A DNA stretch of 13,861 nucleotides from positions 1 to 13,861 of the forward strand of contig DAOWNK010000062.1 in assembly GCA_030642635.1 (NCBI GenBank). Direction: 5' to 3'. Position numbers and translations under genes: made by a program. This document shows, piece by piece, positions 1 through 7,298 of the stretch. The notes below the pieces were generated by a model, which searched no databases, had not been told where the DNA came from, and was given only the letters and a program-made list of their open reading frames with translations. Source of the DNA: Pirellulales bacterium (lineage in GTDB: Bacteria > Planctomycetota > Planctomycetia > Pirellulales > Thermoguttaceae). Within the stretch, counting starts at the first letter, position 1; each line of letters opens with the position of its first letter.

Positions 1-43
1 ATCTCCCTTGACTTCTCCGTGTGTTGTTGCAGGGTCTTTGTTG

Positions 44-394
44 TTATTGGTTTTTTGGTTCTGGCCGAACCGGAGACACTTGTTGCCGAGGGACAGTGTT
101 GCGATGACGGCCCTGAACCTTTTCCTTATGCCTGCGGAGTTGATGCTCCATCTTGTCGACCGCCTGGTCGATCAATGTCATCAACTCCTCTGCCCGACTT
201 GTAGCCACAAAATCCTTGTGTTTGACCGATACCTTCAGATCGACGCTCGGCGTCTCGCGATGCTCCAAATCGATGGTTACCTCGATTATTCCGAGGCGAT
301 CGTAAAACCGGGCAAGTTTTTCCAATTTCTCCGTAACCTTGGCACGAGTCTGCTCGCTCAAGTGACCGTGCCGAGTCGAAATGTTAATCTGCAC
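44..394 (-). CDS. hpf: Ribosome hibernation promoting factor, short form (HPF/RaiA family)
   Basis: A protein of about 116 residues. It begins QINISTRHGHLSEQ, the typical first beta strand and helix of the HPF/RaiA/YfiA fold. Later blocks typical of the family are VTIDLEHRETPSVDLKVSV and TLIDQAVDKMEHQLRRHKEK. Family members bind the decoding region of the 30S subunit when growth slows and keep ribosomes inactive and intact. The length fits the short form: the C-terminal dimerisation domain of long HPF is missing, and a charged tail stands in its place. There is no ATG. AAGGAG lies on the minus strand 8 bases before a GTG (394) and 5 bases before the in-frame TTG (397). I chose GTG because it gives the usual MQINISTRHG start. 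The gene lies downstream of ribD on the same strand, separated by a palindromic repeat, so joint transcription is possible but not shown. Confidence 0.9.
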   Translation of the reverse strand: MQINISTRHGHLSEQTRAKVTEKLEKLARFYDRLGIIEVTIDLEHRETPSVDLKVSVKHKDFVATSRAEELMTLIDQAVDKMEHQLRRHKEKVQGRHRNTVPRQQVSPVRPEPKNQ

Positions 395-506
395 CAAGCC
401 TACTCCTTCGATTGGATGGAAATCTAACTATAGTTTAGCTTCCGCAGAATGTTGCGAAAGGGGGGAGTAAAAAGATCGCGATCGGCACCCCCTGGAGTGG
501 GGGGCT

Positions 507-586
507 ATAAAGCCGCGACCGGTGGTCTCGCCGCATAATATCGGCATTTTACACCGTATTGGCGCGACCACCGGTCGCGGCTTTAT
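507..586. repeat. Inverted pair of GCGACCGGTGGTCGC palindromic elements
   Basis: Two 26-base arms (507-532 and 561-586) are inverted copies with one mismatch, 28 bases apart. Each arm is itself a small hairpin, CGCGACC-GGT-GGTCGCG (perfect in the right arm), preceded by ATAAAGC. The right arm overlaps the 3' end of ribD, and its TAA is the ribD stop codon. The same 26 bases recur exactly at 7124-7149, and a close variant recurs twice at 12354-12429. The pair could fold into a long hairpin in the ribD-hpf transcript, but no T-run follows, so I do not call it a terminator. Confidence 0.9.
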
Positions 587-1698
587 GATTGAAGTATTCG
601 GTCGCAATGGCCGTGAATGTAAACGTCAGTGCCGACTTGCCGCACTTCCGAGTGGAATAAGGGCCATGCCTCCGATATCTGCTCGATGCCACACCCGGCA
701 ATCGGACCGGCGGCCTCTGCGCCGCCGAGGAGCTTCGTCGCAATGAATACATGCACCTCGTCGATCTGACCGGCATCGAACAGGCTACCCAGCAGCCGGC
801 CGCCGCCCTCGACCAGCACGTTGGTCAGCCGCCGTCGACCGAGTTCCTCGAGCAATGCGTCGAGTCGTTCGTTTGGTGTCGAACCGTCGCAGACGAACAC
901 CTCGCAGCCGGCATCGGTCAGCCGCCGGCGGCCGGCTTCTGTTACGGTGCTCCCGACCGCAATCATAAGCGGTGTTTCGGCGGCGGTGCGCACCAGGGAG
1001 CTTTCGGAACCCAGCGAGGCGTGCGTATCGGCGACCACTCGCAACGCGGTCCTCGGCCCCGGCGGTCGGGCAGTCAGCATCGGGTCGTCGCGCACGGCCG
1101 TCTCGCGCCCCACCATGATCGCATCCATCCGGCCGCGCAGCTTATGTACAATCTCGCGGCAGTCGGAACAGGAAATCCATCGGCTCGAACCGGTGCGAGT
1201 TGCGATCTTGCCGTCGAGCGTCATTGCCCATTTTGCGATGATCCACGGTCGGCTGGCGCCGATGAGCTTCAGATACGGTGCGTTTAGCGCACGTGCTTCC
1301 GACTCCAATACGCCCACTTCCATCTTGATGCCGGCGGCCTTCAGCTCGGATATTCCACCGCCGGCGACTTTGGGGAACGGGTCGCACTGAGCGACAACCA
1401 CACGGCGGATGCCCGCTGCGATTATCGCCCGGGTGCACGGCGGGGTCTTGCCGTGGTGGCGGCACGGCTCGAGCGTGACGTACAGCGTGGCGTCGGCCGC
1501 ACGGTCGCCGGCGAGTTTCAGTGCCTCGATTTCGGCATGGTCGCCGCCGAATTGCCGATGCCACCCTTCGCCGATGAGTTCGGCCCCCTGGACAATCACG
1601 CAGCCGACCATCGGGTTAGGCTCGACGCAGCCTTGTCCCTGGACGGCCAACTCCAGCGCACGGTGCATGTGCCGGATATCGAGATCGGGTTGGTTCAT
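583..1698 (-). CDS. ribD: Bifunctional riboflavin biosynthesis deaminase/reductase RibD
   Basis: A protein of 371 residues, usual for RibD. It carries out two successive riboflavin steps: zinc-dependent deamination of the diamino-pyrimidinone ribosyl phosphate, then NADPH-dependent reduction of the ribose side chain. The N-terminal deaminase domain (about 1-145) has the zinc ligands H54 in HAE and C79 and C88 in PCRHHGKTPPC. The reductase domain (about 165-371) has WAMTLDGKIAT, MVGRETAVRDDPMLTAR and VLVEGGGRLLGSLFDAGQIDEV. ATG at 1698 starts at the conserved MHRALELA region. The frame stays open to 1803, but that stretch is an inverted repeat and is not counted. There is no convincing Shine-Dalgarno site. 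The TAA stop comes from a palindromic repeat, so the last few residues may differ from relatives. No other rib gene is in view. Confidence 0.93.
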   Translation of the reverse strand: MNQPDLDIRHMHRALELAVQGQGCVEPNPMVGCVIVQGAELIGEGWHRQFGGDHAEIEALKLAGDRAADATLYVTLEPCRHHGKTPPCTRAIIAAGIRRVVVAQCDPFPKVAGGGISELKAAGIKMEVGVLESEARALNAPYLKLIGASRPWIIAKWAMTLDGKIATRTGSSRWISCSDCREIVHKLRGRMDAIMVGRETAVRDDPMLTARPPGPRTALRVVADTHASLGSESSLVRTAAETPLMIAVGSTVTEAGRRRLTDAGCEVFVCDGSTPNERLDALLEELGRRRLTNVLVEGGGRLLGSLFDAGQIDEVHVFIATKLLGGAEAAGPIAGCGIEQISEAWPLFHSEVRQVGTDVYIHGHCDRILQS

Positions 1699-1722
1699 TT
1701 TGATTGAATTGTCGACAACACA

Positions 1723-1803
1723 GTGGCACCGGCGTCTCGCCGGTGGTACGCAAGCGTAGACGCTACCACGAGTTTTGTCACACCGGCGAGACGCCGGTGC
1801 CAC
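1723..1803. repeat. Perfect 23-base inverted pair of CACCGGCG-TCT-CGCCGGTG elements
   Basis: The arms 1723-1745 and 1781-1803 are exact reverse complements with 35 bases between them. Each arm holds its own hairpin with 8-bp stems and a 3-base loop (TCT or AGA). A sister element with the same GTGGCAC head and TCT loop but a different stem lies at 9918-9938. The pair sits in the 298-base gap between the divergent genes ribD (start 1698) and the SNF2 gene (start 1997). It extends the ribD frame upstream without coding. Confidence 0.9.
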
Positions 1804-1845
1804 TTGATTTCCATGTTATATTACCATTTAATTCAACGTTATCAG

Positions 1846-1898
1846 TTTAGCCCCGGCATCTACGCCGGGAAAGAGTGCCCTGCGAAGCCGCAAGCGGC
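1846..1898 (+). repeat. Two degenerate palindromic elements upstream of the SNF2 gene
   Basis: TTTAGC leads into the hairpin CCCGGC-ATCTAC-GCCGGG (1852-1869). It is followed by the palindrome GCCGC-AA-GCGGC (1887-1898), which matches the core of the elements at 5467-5520 and 11393-11412. These, with the pair at 1723-1803, fill most of the gap before the SNF2 gene. I saw no clear promoter here. Confidence 0.6.
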
Positions 1899-1982
1899 AT
1901 GTGGACAATACGGCAAGCGGCCTTGGCAATTTTCGGCCCGAGATGTACATTGAGGCAATCCGTCAACAGACATCGGTCAAAC

Positions 1983-1988
1983 AGGAGG
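1983..1988 (+). promoter_or_regulatory. Strong ribosome binding site fixing the SNF2 gene start
   Basis: A full AGGAGG lies 8 bases before ATG at 1997. The frame is open from 1901, but the upstream ATG there has no such site, so 1997 is the chosen start. It is one of the few strong Shine-Dalgarno sites in the window. Confidence 0.85.
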
Positions 1989-1996
1989 ACCTTTCA

Positions 1997-4423
1997 ATGC
2001 CGACCCGGACCAAAACCAACCGCAAAATCAGCAAGAGCAAGAAACCGAAGAAAATCTCACGGCTGCGAAAACCGGATGAAATGTCGCTGGAGCAGTGGCA
2101 GGCAGCACTCCGCCGTCAGTTCGGCCGGGAACAGGACTTCAAACTGAAAAATATCGGCGACGAGCCGATTTTCTCAGAGTTCGAGGTCACTAATCCAGAG
2201 ACTCATCGGACGTATCGGGTGGCGATTCGCGGCTGCGGGCTTGGCGAGAATTTCTGCTCATGCCCCGATTATGCCGTCAATACGCTGGGAACCTGTAAGC
2301 ACATCGAGTTTACGTTGGCCAAACTCGCCCGCAAACGCGGCGCCAAAAGGGCATTGGCGATTGGGTTCCAACCGACGTACTCGCAGGTCTATCTCCACTA
2401 CGGCGCCCGGCGCGAGGTGATCTTCCAGGGCGGCACGGAATGTCCGCAGTCGCTTAAAACCTACGCGCGGCGCTATTTCGACGATCGAAATCGGCTCAGG
2501 CCGGAGGCGTACGCCCGATTCCACAACTTTTTGAAAAAGGCGGCCGGCGGTGGGCATGAGTTCCACTGCTACGACGACGCACTGGGGTTTATTGCCCAGG
2601 TCCGCGACCAGGCCGCCCTGAAGGAGCGGGTCGCCAAGGCGTTTCCGAAAGGGGCCGCAAGCGCCGCATTCAAAAAACTGCTCAAAATGCCGCTTTACGC
2701 ATATCAACGGACCGGTGCGTTGTTCGCCGCCGGCGCCGGCCGGTGCCTGATCGCAGACGACATGGGGCTGGGCAAGACGATCCAAGCAATCGCAGCGGTC
2801 GAAATCCTCGCTCGGCAGGCCGGCATTGAGCGGGTGCTGGTAGTCTCGCCCACCTCTTTGAAACACCAGTGGCAGCAGGAAATCGAAAAGTTCACCGACC
2901 GCGACGCCATGGTAATCGAGGGGTTGATCGCCAAGCGGGCAAAGTTTTACGCGACCGATTCGTTCTACAAGCTGGGCAACTACGACGTGATCCACCGCGA
3001 TATGGACGCGATCCGCCGCTGGTCCCCGGAGTTGATCATACTGGACGAGGCACAGCGCATAAAGAACTGGAAGACCAGGGCGGCGCAGAGTGTGAAACAA
3101 CTCGACTCGCAATTCGTCATCGTGCTGACCGGTACTCCGCTGGAGAACCGGCTGGAGGAACTGCACTCGATCGTCGAGTTTATCGACCGTTTCCGCCTGG
3201 GGCCGATGTTCCGCTTCCTGGACGAGCACCAGCACGTCGACGAAGGCGGCCGGGTGGTGGGATACCGAAACTTATCGAAAATCTCACAAACGCTCAAACC
3301 GATCCTCCTCCGCCGCACCAAAGATAAGGTGCTCAAGCAGTTGCCCGAACGTATGGAAAAACGCTTCTTCGTGCCCATGACCGAGCAACAGCAGGAACAT
3401 CACGCCGAGAACCGCGAGACCGTCGCACGGCTCGTGGCCAAGTGGCGGCGATACCACTTCCTAAGCGAGGCCGACCAGTTGCGGATGCGGATCGCACTGC
3501 AAAATATGCGAATGTCGTGCAACAGCACATACCTGCTCGACCATGAAACCGATCACGGCGTAAAGGCCGACGAACTGGTAAATGTTCTCTCTGATATACT
3601 CGAAGAAAAGCAGTCGAAGGTGGTCGTCTTCAGCCAGTGGCTGCGGATGCACGAACTGGTCGTCCGGCGGCTGGCAGACCACCGCTGGGACCATGTTTTG
3701 TTCCACGGCGGCGTGCCGGGACCTAAGCGAAATGGACTCATCCGGCAGTTCAAGGACGACCCCGACTGCCGGCTGTTCCTATCGACCGACGCCGGCGGAG
3801 TGGGGCTTAACCTGCAAAACGCCTCGGCAGTGGTCAACCTCGACCAGCCCTGGAATCCCGCCGTGTTGGAGCAGCGGGTAGGCCGCGTACACCGCCTTGG
3901 GCAAAGCCGGCCGGTGCGCGTGATACACTTCATCGCCAAGGGGACTATCGAGGAAGGGATGCTCGGGCTGCTGGCGTTCAAAAGTGCAATGTTCACCGGT
4001 GTGCTCGACGACGGCCAGGACGAGGTGTTCCTGGGCGGCACGCGGCTTACGCGGTTTATGGAGACGGTCGAGAAGGCCACCGACTCGATCCGGCAGCCCA
4101 TGCCGACGGAACCCGAAAAACCCGCCGACGACGTAACGACGGGGGCCGTCGAGGCGGTGCAAGACGCCGCGGCGCCGCAGGAGCAAGCATGGACCGAAGT
4201 GGTCACGGCCGGGATGTCGCTGCTGGAGAAGCTCGGTCGGGCGTTCTCGACCGATCAAGATGACAAATCAGCCAGCCGCCGGCCGGATGCCGGCATTGCC
4301 TTGCCCGGCTCGCTGGTTGCACGCGACCAGCATACCGGACAACCATATCTGAAGTTACCAATGCCCGAGCCGGAGACGATGCAGAAGATAGTCGATTTGT
4401 TGGGGTCGTTTATGAAATCTTAA
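1997..4423 (+). CDS. SWIM zinc finger SNF2-family DNA helicase/ATPase
   Basis: A protein of 808 residues. It opens with a lysine/arginine-rich tail (1-28). A SWIM-type zinc finger follows, with ligands C87, C89, C100 and H102 (pattern CxC-x10-CxH). The SNF2 ATPase core has motif I DDMGLGKT (254-261), motif II DEAQ (350-353), motif III LTGTPLENRLEEL, then FSQW, STDAGGVGLNLQ and motif VI RVGRVHRLGQ (627-636). These are the marks of superfamily 2 Swi2/Snf2 translocases such as RapA/HepA, which move on double-stranded DNA and displace bound proteins. The last 150 residues are acidic and low in complexity, ending in a short hydrophobic helix. The SWIM finger likely binds DNA or protein. Its target is unknown; the conserved core suggests transcription recycling or repair. 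It stands alone with its own ribosome binding site, and its TAA overlaps the rpsI stop. Confidence 0.92.
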   Translation: MPTRTKTNRKISKSKKPKKISRLRKPDEMSLEQWQAALRRQFGREQDFKLKNIGDEPIFSEFEVTNPETHRTYRVAIRGCGLGENFCSCPDYAVNTLGTCKHIEFTLAKLARKRGAKRALAIGFQPTYSQVYLHYGARREVIFQGGTECPQSLKTYARRYFDDRNRLRPEAYARFHNFLKKAAGGGHEFHCYDDALGFIAQVRDQAALKERVAKAFPKGAASAAFKKLLKMPLYAYQRTGALFAAGAGRCLIADDMGLGKTIQAIAAVEILARQAGIERVLVVSPTSLKHQWQQEIEKFTDRDAMVIEGLIAKRAKFYATDSFYKLGNYDVIHRDMDAIRRWSPELIILDEAQRIKNWKTRAAQSVKQLDSQFVIVLTGTPLENRLEELHSIVEFIDRFRLGPMFRFLDEHQHVDEGGRVVGYRNLSKISQTLKPILLRRTKDKVLKQLPERMEKRFFVPMTEQQQEHHAENRETVARLVAKWRRYHFLSEADQLRMRIALQNMRMSCNSTYLLDHETDHGVKADELVNVLSDILEEKQSKVVVFSQWLRMHELVVRRLADHRWDHVLFHGGVPGPKRNGLIRQFKDDPDCRLFLSTDAGGVGLNLQNASAVVNLDQPWNPAVLEQRVGRVHRLGQSRPVRVIHFIAKGTIEEGMLGLLAFKSAMFTGVLDDGQDEVFLGGTRLTRFMETVEKATDSIRQPMPTEPEKPADDVTTGAVEAVQDAAAPQEQAWTEVVTAGMSLLEKLGRAFSTDQDDKSASRRPDAGIALPGSLVARDQHTGQPYLKLPMPEPETMQKIVDLLGSFMKS

Positions 4424-4818
4424 CGCTTCGAGAATTGCGTACCGCGTCGTGCACCGCGCAGGCCCGGCTTCTTGCGTTCTTTCATCCGGCCGTCGCGCGT
4501 CAACAGGTTGGAATCTCGCAGCACATCGGAGAGTGCTTCGTCGTATTTCTTCAGCGCCCTGGCGATACCCAGCTTGCAGGCGTCCGCCTGGCCGGTTATC
4601 CCTCCGCCGCCGACTCGGATGATTACGTCGACCCGGTCGCGCACTCCGGTGTGTTCCAGAGGGGCCAGCACGACGTTGCGCTGTTGCGTGTTATAGAAGT
4701 ATTCGTCCAGCGTTCGCTTGTTGATGGTGATGTTTCCTTCACCTTGGCGAACCCGCACGCGTGCGACGGAACTCTTCCGCCGCCCGGTCCCTAATGAATC
4801 GCTGGTGGCTGTTGCCAT
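4420..4818 (-). CDS. rpsI: 30S ribosomal protein S9 (uS9)
   Basis: A protein of 132 residues. It has the S9 hallmarks GTGRRKSSVARVRV, the glycine-rich GGGGITGQADACKLGIARAL, and a C-terminal basic tail ending in FSKR that in other bacteria reaches the P-site tRNA. The ATG at 4818 gives a short N-terminal tail (MATATSDSL) before the conserved start. It follows rplM on the same strand, the usual L13-S9 order, but the gap of about 100 bases is filled by a repeat. Its TAA and that of the convergent SNF2 gene overlap in the four bases TTAA. Confidence 0.97.
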   Translation of the reverse strand: MATATSDSLGTGRRKSSVARVRVRQGEGNITINKRTLDEYFYNTQQRNVVLAPLEHTGVRDRVDVIIRVGGGGITGQADACKLGIARALKKYDEALSDVLRDSNLLTRDGRMKERKKPGLRGARRGTQFSKR

Positions 4819-4833
4819 TGGTTTCTTTCTTTT

Positions 4834-4927
4834 GGGGGGATTGGGGATTAGGGATTAGGGATTGGGGATTAGAAAAAAACGTAACATCAAAACTCCCATC
4901 CCCAATCCCTAATCCCCAATCCCTATT
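4834..4927. repeat. GGGATTAGGGATTGGGG inverted tandem repeat between rplM and rpsI
   Basis: The left arm (4834-4872) is a run of GGGATTA and GGGATTGG units. The right arm (4895-4927) is the same kind of run on the other strand. A short A-rich stretch separates them. The right arm overlaps the last bases of rplM, whose TAG stop is part of the repeat. It divides a ribosomal protein operon, so it either lies in the joint transcript or weakens readthrough. A related G-rich run (GGGGCTGGGGGCTAGGGGCT) lies at 9885-9906. Confidence 0.9.
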
Positions 4928-5363
4928 TCCCCAGTTCCCTCGGCTCCGGGCCTTGTGCCTGGTGAGGATGTTCGCTGCCGACGTATAGTTTCAGCTTCGA
5001 GAGCATTTTCACACCGAGCTTATTCTTCGGCAACATCCGCCGGACCGCCTCGTGGAGGATCAACTCCGGCTTGCGTGCTCTTCTGCTAACGGCCGACTCG
5101 CTCTTTAAGCCCGGGTACCCGGTGTACCAGGTATACTGTTTCCGTTCCCACTTGTTGCCTTTGAATACGACTTTCTCGACGTTTGTCACCACGACGAAAT
5201 CGCCGGTATCGACGTGGGGCGTGTAGGTGGGTTTGCCTTTACCCATCAGGATTACTGCGATGTCGCTTGCCAGCCGGCCGACCACCTTGTCGGTGGCATC
5301 GACCACCCACCACCGCTGCTCGACCTCCGCCGGTTTTGCCATATATGTCTTTACCGCTGTCAT
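4923..5363 (-). CDS. rplM: 50S ribosomal protein L13 (uL13)
   Basis: A protein of 146 residues from the chosen start. It carries the L13 signature: RWWVVDATDKVVGRLASDIA, the GKGKPTYTPHVDTGD block, KLYVGSEHPHQAQ near the end, and HEAVRRMLPKNKLG. It is an early-assembling 50S protein. The frame is open to an ATG at 5399. That start would lie upstream of the transcript predicted from the promoter at 5402-5430, so ATG at 5363 (MTAVKTYMAKP) is preferred. The ribosome binding site is weak (GGCGGA, 10 bases away). The TAG stop lies inside the GGGATT repeat. Followed by rpsI. Confidence 0.95.
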   Translation of the reverse strand: MTAVKTYMAKPAEVEQRWWVVDATDKVVGRLASDIAVILMGKGKPTYTPHVDTGDFVVVTNVEKVVFKGNKWERKQYTWYTGYPGLKSESAVSRRARKPELILHEAVRRMLPKNKLGVKMLSKLKLYVGSEHPHQAQGPEPRELGK

Positions 5364-5401
5364 TTTCGTTAATTCCGCCAGTGTAAATTTTGAAACCATT
5401 A

Positions 5402-5430
5402 AATTTACCCACTTATCGACACATTGACAA
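5402..5430 (-). promoter_or_regulatory. Candidate sigma-70-type promoter for rplM-rpsI
   Basis: On the minus strand, TTGTCA (5430-5425, five of six to consensus) and TAAATT (5407-5402, four of six) are separated by exactly 17 bases. Transcription would begin near 5395, about 32 bases before the rplM ATG. Found by eye only. Confidence 0.45.
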
Positions 5431-5466
5431 GGCGTCCGTCGAGCCGGTGCGGCAAAAAGCTATTAA

Positions 5467-5520
5467 AAGCCGCTTGCGGCTTAGCAGACCGTGAGAAGAT
5501 GCAATGCTAAGCCGCAAGCG
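5467..5520. repeat. Inverted pair of AAGCCGCTTGCGGCTTAGCA elements
   Basis: The arms 5471-5486 and 5505-5520 are exact 16-base inverted copies 18 bases apart. The left copy is also a palindrome, AAGCCGC-TT-GCGGCTT. A third copy lies at 11393-11412, and a core at 1887-1898. The pair occupies the 371-base gap between rplM and the divergent response-regulator gene, just upstream of the candidate rplM promoter. Apart from this pair and the two candidate promoters I see nothing in the gap. Confidence 0.88.
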
Positions 5521-5577
5521 TGCCACCCATTCGGGGGTAATATGCTCCACTATTCCGCATTCATCTACTTCTAAAAG

Positions 5578-5606
5578 TTGACTTCCTTCACCGCGTAACG
5601 TAGATA
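5578..5606 (+). promoter_or_regulatory. Weak candidate promoter upstream of the response-regulator gene
   Basis: TTGACT (5578-5583) and TAGATA (5601-5606) are spaced by 17 bases. The -35 is good and the -10 poor. It would leave a leader of about 120 bases before ATG at 5735. I saw no sigma-54 site (GG-N10-GC) that I would defend. Confidence 0.25.
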
Positions 5607-5734
5607 TTTGGCGACGGGGCAAACAGGGTAGATGTTGTCGAACCGGTGTAGAGTGCCGCCGCGGCCGATACGACCGACACAAACCGACCAATCCGATTTG
5701 TGGGGTAGGACAGTGTGAAAGCCAGTGTGAAAGC

Positions 5735-7120
5735 ATGAAACAACCGGGCACACTACTGCTTGTCGATGACGATCGACACGTGCTCAGCTCGATGGCCGAT
5801 TGGCTCCGCGAGCAGGGCTATCCGACCGATACCGCCACTTCATGCGCCGAGGCCGTCGCCGCAATCGAGCGGAAGCCGTACGATCTCGTGCTGGCCGACA
5901 TCCGCTTAGGCGACGACGACGGATTCGACGTGCTCGCTCATTGCCGAAAGAACCGCCCCGACACCGCCGTTATTATGATTACCGGCTACGGTACGGTCGA
6001 GTCGGCAGTGGAGGCCATCCGGCTGGGGGCATTCGACTTCCTTACCAAGCCGCTCATCGACGAAGAACTGGAAATGGCCATCGAGCGGGCGCTCAACCAA
6101 CAACAGGTCATCGAAGAAAACAAAACGCTCAAGGCACAGCTCGACATGCGGTTCGGCATGGAGAACATCGTCGGAAACGACCACCGCATGTTGAAGATAT
6201 ACGACATGATCGACAGCGTGGCCGATACCAAGGCCACGGTGCTGATAACCGGCGAGAGCGGTACCGGCAAGTCGCTTGTCGCCCGGGCAATTCACCGCCG
6301 AAGCGGCCGGCGCGATCGGCCGTTCATCGAGGTCGCTTGCGGCGCACTGCCCGAGACGCTCCTGGAAAGCGAGTTGTTCGGCCACACCGCCGGGGCGTTC
6401 ACCGGTGCGATCGGTGATAAGCCGGGCAAGTTCATGCAGGCCGACGGCGGTACGATCTTCCTCGACGAAGTCGCCACCGCCAGTGCGAGTATGCAGGTCA
6501 AGCTGCTGCGGGTATTGCAGGACTTCGAGTTCGAGCAGGTCGGCGGCACAAAGACCTTCACGGTCAACAGCCGGGTAATACTGGCCACCAACGAGGACCT
6601 TGTCGAGGCTGTCTCCGCCGGGCGTTTCCGCCAGGACCTGTTCTACCGAATCAACGTTATCAACATCGAGTTGCCGGTACTACGCGATCGGATATCCGAC
6701 ATACCGATGTTGGCCGAGCATTTTCTGAAAATCGTCTGCAGCGACTCCGGCAAACATGTCCGCGGCTTTACCGACGATACAATGATTACGCTGCAACGGT
6801 ACCGGTGGCCCGGGAACGTACGCGAGTTGCAGAACGTAATCGAGCGTGCGGTTCTGCTTGGCAAAGGCGACGTGATCGGTGTGGAAGACCTTCCGGCGAA
6901 CCTCGCCGCCGCCGGACCGGTGCACCTCGATGCGATCGGCGCGCAAACTCTAAAGCAGGCCATGGAGGCGCCCGAGCGACAGATTATCCGCGATGTGCTG
7001 GAGATGAACAACTGGAACCGCAATGTAACGGCCGAGATGCTGGGTATCAACCGCACTACGCTCTATAAGAAGATGAAGCGGCTCGGCCTGGAAGAACAGT
7101 ACCCGATAATGAGCCGGTGA
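5735..7120 (+). CDS. NtrC-family sigma-54-dependent response regulator
   Basis: A protein of 461 residues with the full NtrC layout. The receiver domain (1-120) has the acidic pocket D11-D13, phosphoacceptor D55, T83 and K105. A short helix linker follows. The AAA+ domain has Walker A GESGTGKS (173-180), the sigma-54 contact loop GAFTGA (220-225) and Walker B GGTIFLDEV (238-246). The arginine-rich WPGNVRELQN block and a C-terminal Fis-type helix-turn-helix (NVTAEMLGINRTTLYKKMKRL) complete it. Phosphorylation would drive oligomer formation and opening of sigma-54 promoters. All key residues are present, so it should be active. No partner kinase is in the window and the targets are unknown. It is divergent from rplM. 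A palindromic element begins 3 bases after its TGA. Confidence 0.95.
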   Translation: MKQPGTLLLVDDDRHVLSSMADWLREQGYPTDTATSCAEAVAAIERKPYDLVLADIRLGDDDGFDVLAHCRKNRPDTAVIMITGYGTVESAVEAIRLGAFDFLTKPLIDEELEMAIERALNQQQVIEENKTLKAQLDMRFGMENIVGNDHRMLKIYDMIDSVADTKATVLITGESGTGKSLVARAIHRRSGRRDRPFIEVACGALPETLLESELFGHTAGAFTGAIGDKPGKFMQADGGTIFLDEVATASASMQVKLLRVLQDFEFEQVGGTKTFTVNSRVILATNEDLVEAVSAGRFRQDLFYRINVINIELPVLRDRISDIPMLAEHFLKIVCSDSGKHVRGFTDDTMITLQRYRWPGNVRELQNVIERAVLLGKGDVIGVEDLPANLAAAGPVHLDAIGAQTLKQAMEAPERQIIRDVLEMNNWNRNVTAEMLGINRTTLYKKMKRLGLEEQYPIMSR

Positions 7121-7123
7121 GTT

Positions 7124-7149
7124 ATAAAGCCGCGACCGGTGGTCGCGCC
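7124..7149 (+). repeat. Single GCGACCGGTGGTCGC palindromic element after the ntrC-type gene
   Basis: These 26 bases match the reverse complement of 561-586 exactly. The element starts 3 bases after the response-regulator stop codon and points the same way relative to the gene as the ribD copy does. That makes two independent genes with this element at the 3' end. Confidence 0.92.
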
Positions 7150-7162
7150 AATGCCGCCGGTG

Positions 7163-7184
7163 AGTTGTCAGCTTTCAGCCGTCA
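7163..7184 (+). repeat. Left copy of a 22-base inverted repeat flanking the pentad-repeat gene
   Basis: Contains GTCAGCTTTCAGC. It matches the reverse complement of 7765-7786 at 20 of 22 positions. The pair brackets a segment of about 620 bases that holds one gene and one palindromic pair. Confidence 0.75.
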
Positions 7185-7195
7185 GATTTTCTCTT

Positions 7196-7281
7196 GTTTA
7201 GCCGGCGTGCTTGCACGCCGTGTGGTATTTTCGGATAACGTTTTGCTCACTTCACACGGCGTGCAAGCACGCCGGCTAAAC
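7196..7281. repeat. Perfect 29-base inverted pair of GCCGGCGTGC elements
   Basis: The arms 7196-7224 and 7253-7281 are exact reverse complements, 28 bases apart. Each arm has the GTTTAGCC head followed by the palindrome CGGCGTGC-TT-GCACGCCG and a TGTG tail. It lies between the convergent 3' ends of the response-regulator gene and the pentad-repeat gene. It could act as a two-way structure at the transcript ends, but no T-run adjoins it. Confidence 0.92.
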
Positions 7282-7298
7282 GGGCAAAAAATGTGGTC

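Noticed and set aside
821..1390. Plus-strand open frame of 189 codons
   Set aside because: Antisense to the RibD reductase and deaminase coding sequence; no recognisable domain.
1699..1803. Upstream extension of ribD
   Set aside because: The added 35 codons are made of a perfect inverted repeat and precede the conserved RibD start; ATG at 1698 fits the family.
2258..3235. Long minus-strand open frame of 325 codons
   Set aside because: It lies wholly opposite the SNF2 helicase, whose motifs are unmistakable; it is a shadow frame in GC-rich DNA with no known domain.
5413..5751. Minus-strand open frame between rplM and the response-regulator gene
   Set aside because: It includes the repeat pair at 5467-5520, runs into the start of the response-regulator gene, and has no family likeness.
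7196..7281. Rho-independent bidirectional terminator
   Set aside because: The hairpin is strong but no T-run follows on either side, and similar pairs occur at sites where no terminator is needed; kept as a repeat.
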